Source: Vitreoscilla sp.
Lineage (GTDB): Bacteria > Pseudomonadota > Gammaproteobacteria > Burkholderiales > Burkholderiaceae_C
Reading direction: 5' to 3'
NCBI GenBank assembly: GCA_018780145.1
Contig: JADMKA010000077.1
Location: 1 to 35,341 of the forward strand
DNA length: 35,341 nucleotides
The position numbers were made by a program, and so were the translations under genes. The notes under the pieces were generated by a model that saw only the letters and a list, made by a program, of their open reading frames with translations, ran no database searches and was not told the origin of the DNA. Below, in pieces: positions 35,306 through 35,341 of this stretch. The stretch's first letter is position 1. Each line of letters begins with the position of its first letter.

Positions 35306-35321
35306 GGTAGCAGGCGCTGCC
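35306..35321 (+). terminator. Short hairpin just after the DUF4331 stop
   Basis: GGTAGC and GCTGCC pair (one G-T wobble) around AGGC, directly after the stop codon. No T tract is seen before the window ends, so termination here is uncertain. Confidence 0.3.
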
Positions 35322-35341
35322 GGCCCGCCGCCACCTCCGGC

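Overview
The window is a gene-dense, very GC-rich stretch of what looks like the chromosome of a Gram-negative betaproteobacterium. The best guess is Burkholderiales, in the Rubrivivax/Leptothrix/Ideonella area. The reasons are the pyrG-kdsA-eno-ftsB order, a lipopolysaccharide Kdo gene (kdsA), a Burkholderiales-style 16-strand porin, a Tat-type amidase next to tsaE, and an endonuclease-type MutL. No rRNA, tRNA, CRISPR array, insertion sequence or phage gene was recognised. No stretch over about 200 bases lacks a gene; the three largest gaps (8016-8208, 15096-15284, 33572-33760) each hold a promoter, hairpin or repeat described below.

Layout. 1-5125 (+): the end of pyrG, then kdsA, eno, ftsB, and a nicotinamide riboside salvage pair (pnuC and a NadR-like kinase). 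5108-6592 (-): a gamma-carbonic anhydrase and hslO (Hsp33). 6641-9185: a DUF455 ferritin-like protein, marC on the other strand, and a porin with a leader hairpin and a terminator. 9196-13940: xerD, an AEC-family permease, queG, and tsaE-amiC. 13936-15166: a lower-GC serine hydrolase gene flanked by integron-type GTTAGGC/GCCTAAC core sites, the only clear sign of transfer. 15285-20590: a DedA protein, mutL, rluF, a tandem-FKBP protein and gluQ. 20587-25641: a LysR regulator divergent from a pirin, a DUF599 protein, and an overlapping trio trhO - alpha/beta hydrolase - periplasmic binding protein. 25670-29255: a two-component system of NtrC type followed by a DUF2189 membrane protein. 29349-33571 (-): a prolyl-4-hydroxylase-like dioxygenase, yaaA, two tandem sulfotransferase paralogues and an esterase. 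33761-35305 (+): a secreted DUF4331 protein.

Most genes are ordinary core functions. Three sequence signals deserve attention. First, about a dozen start codons are preceded at 6-10 bases by a -10-like hexamer (CACAAT, TAGAAT, TACAAT) and no Shine-Dalgarno sequence, which predicts widespread leaderless mRNAs. Second, the serine hydrolase looks like a gene cassette inserted exactly at the amiC stop codon. Third, the esterase/DUF4331 intergenic region holds two outward-facing TGCATCC-N16/17-CGTA(A/T)G elements that resemble promoters of an ECF sigma factor. No convincing new multi-gene system was found.
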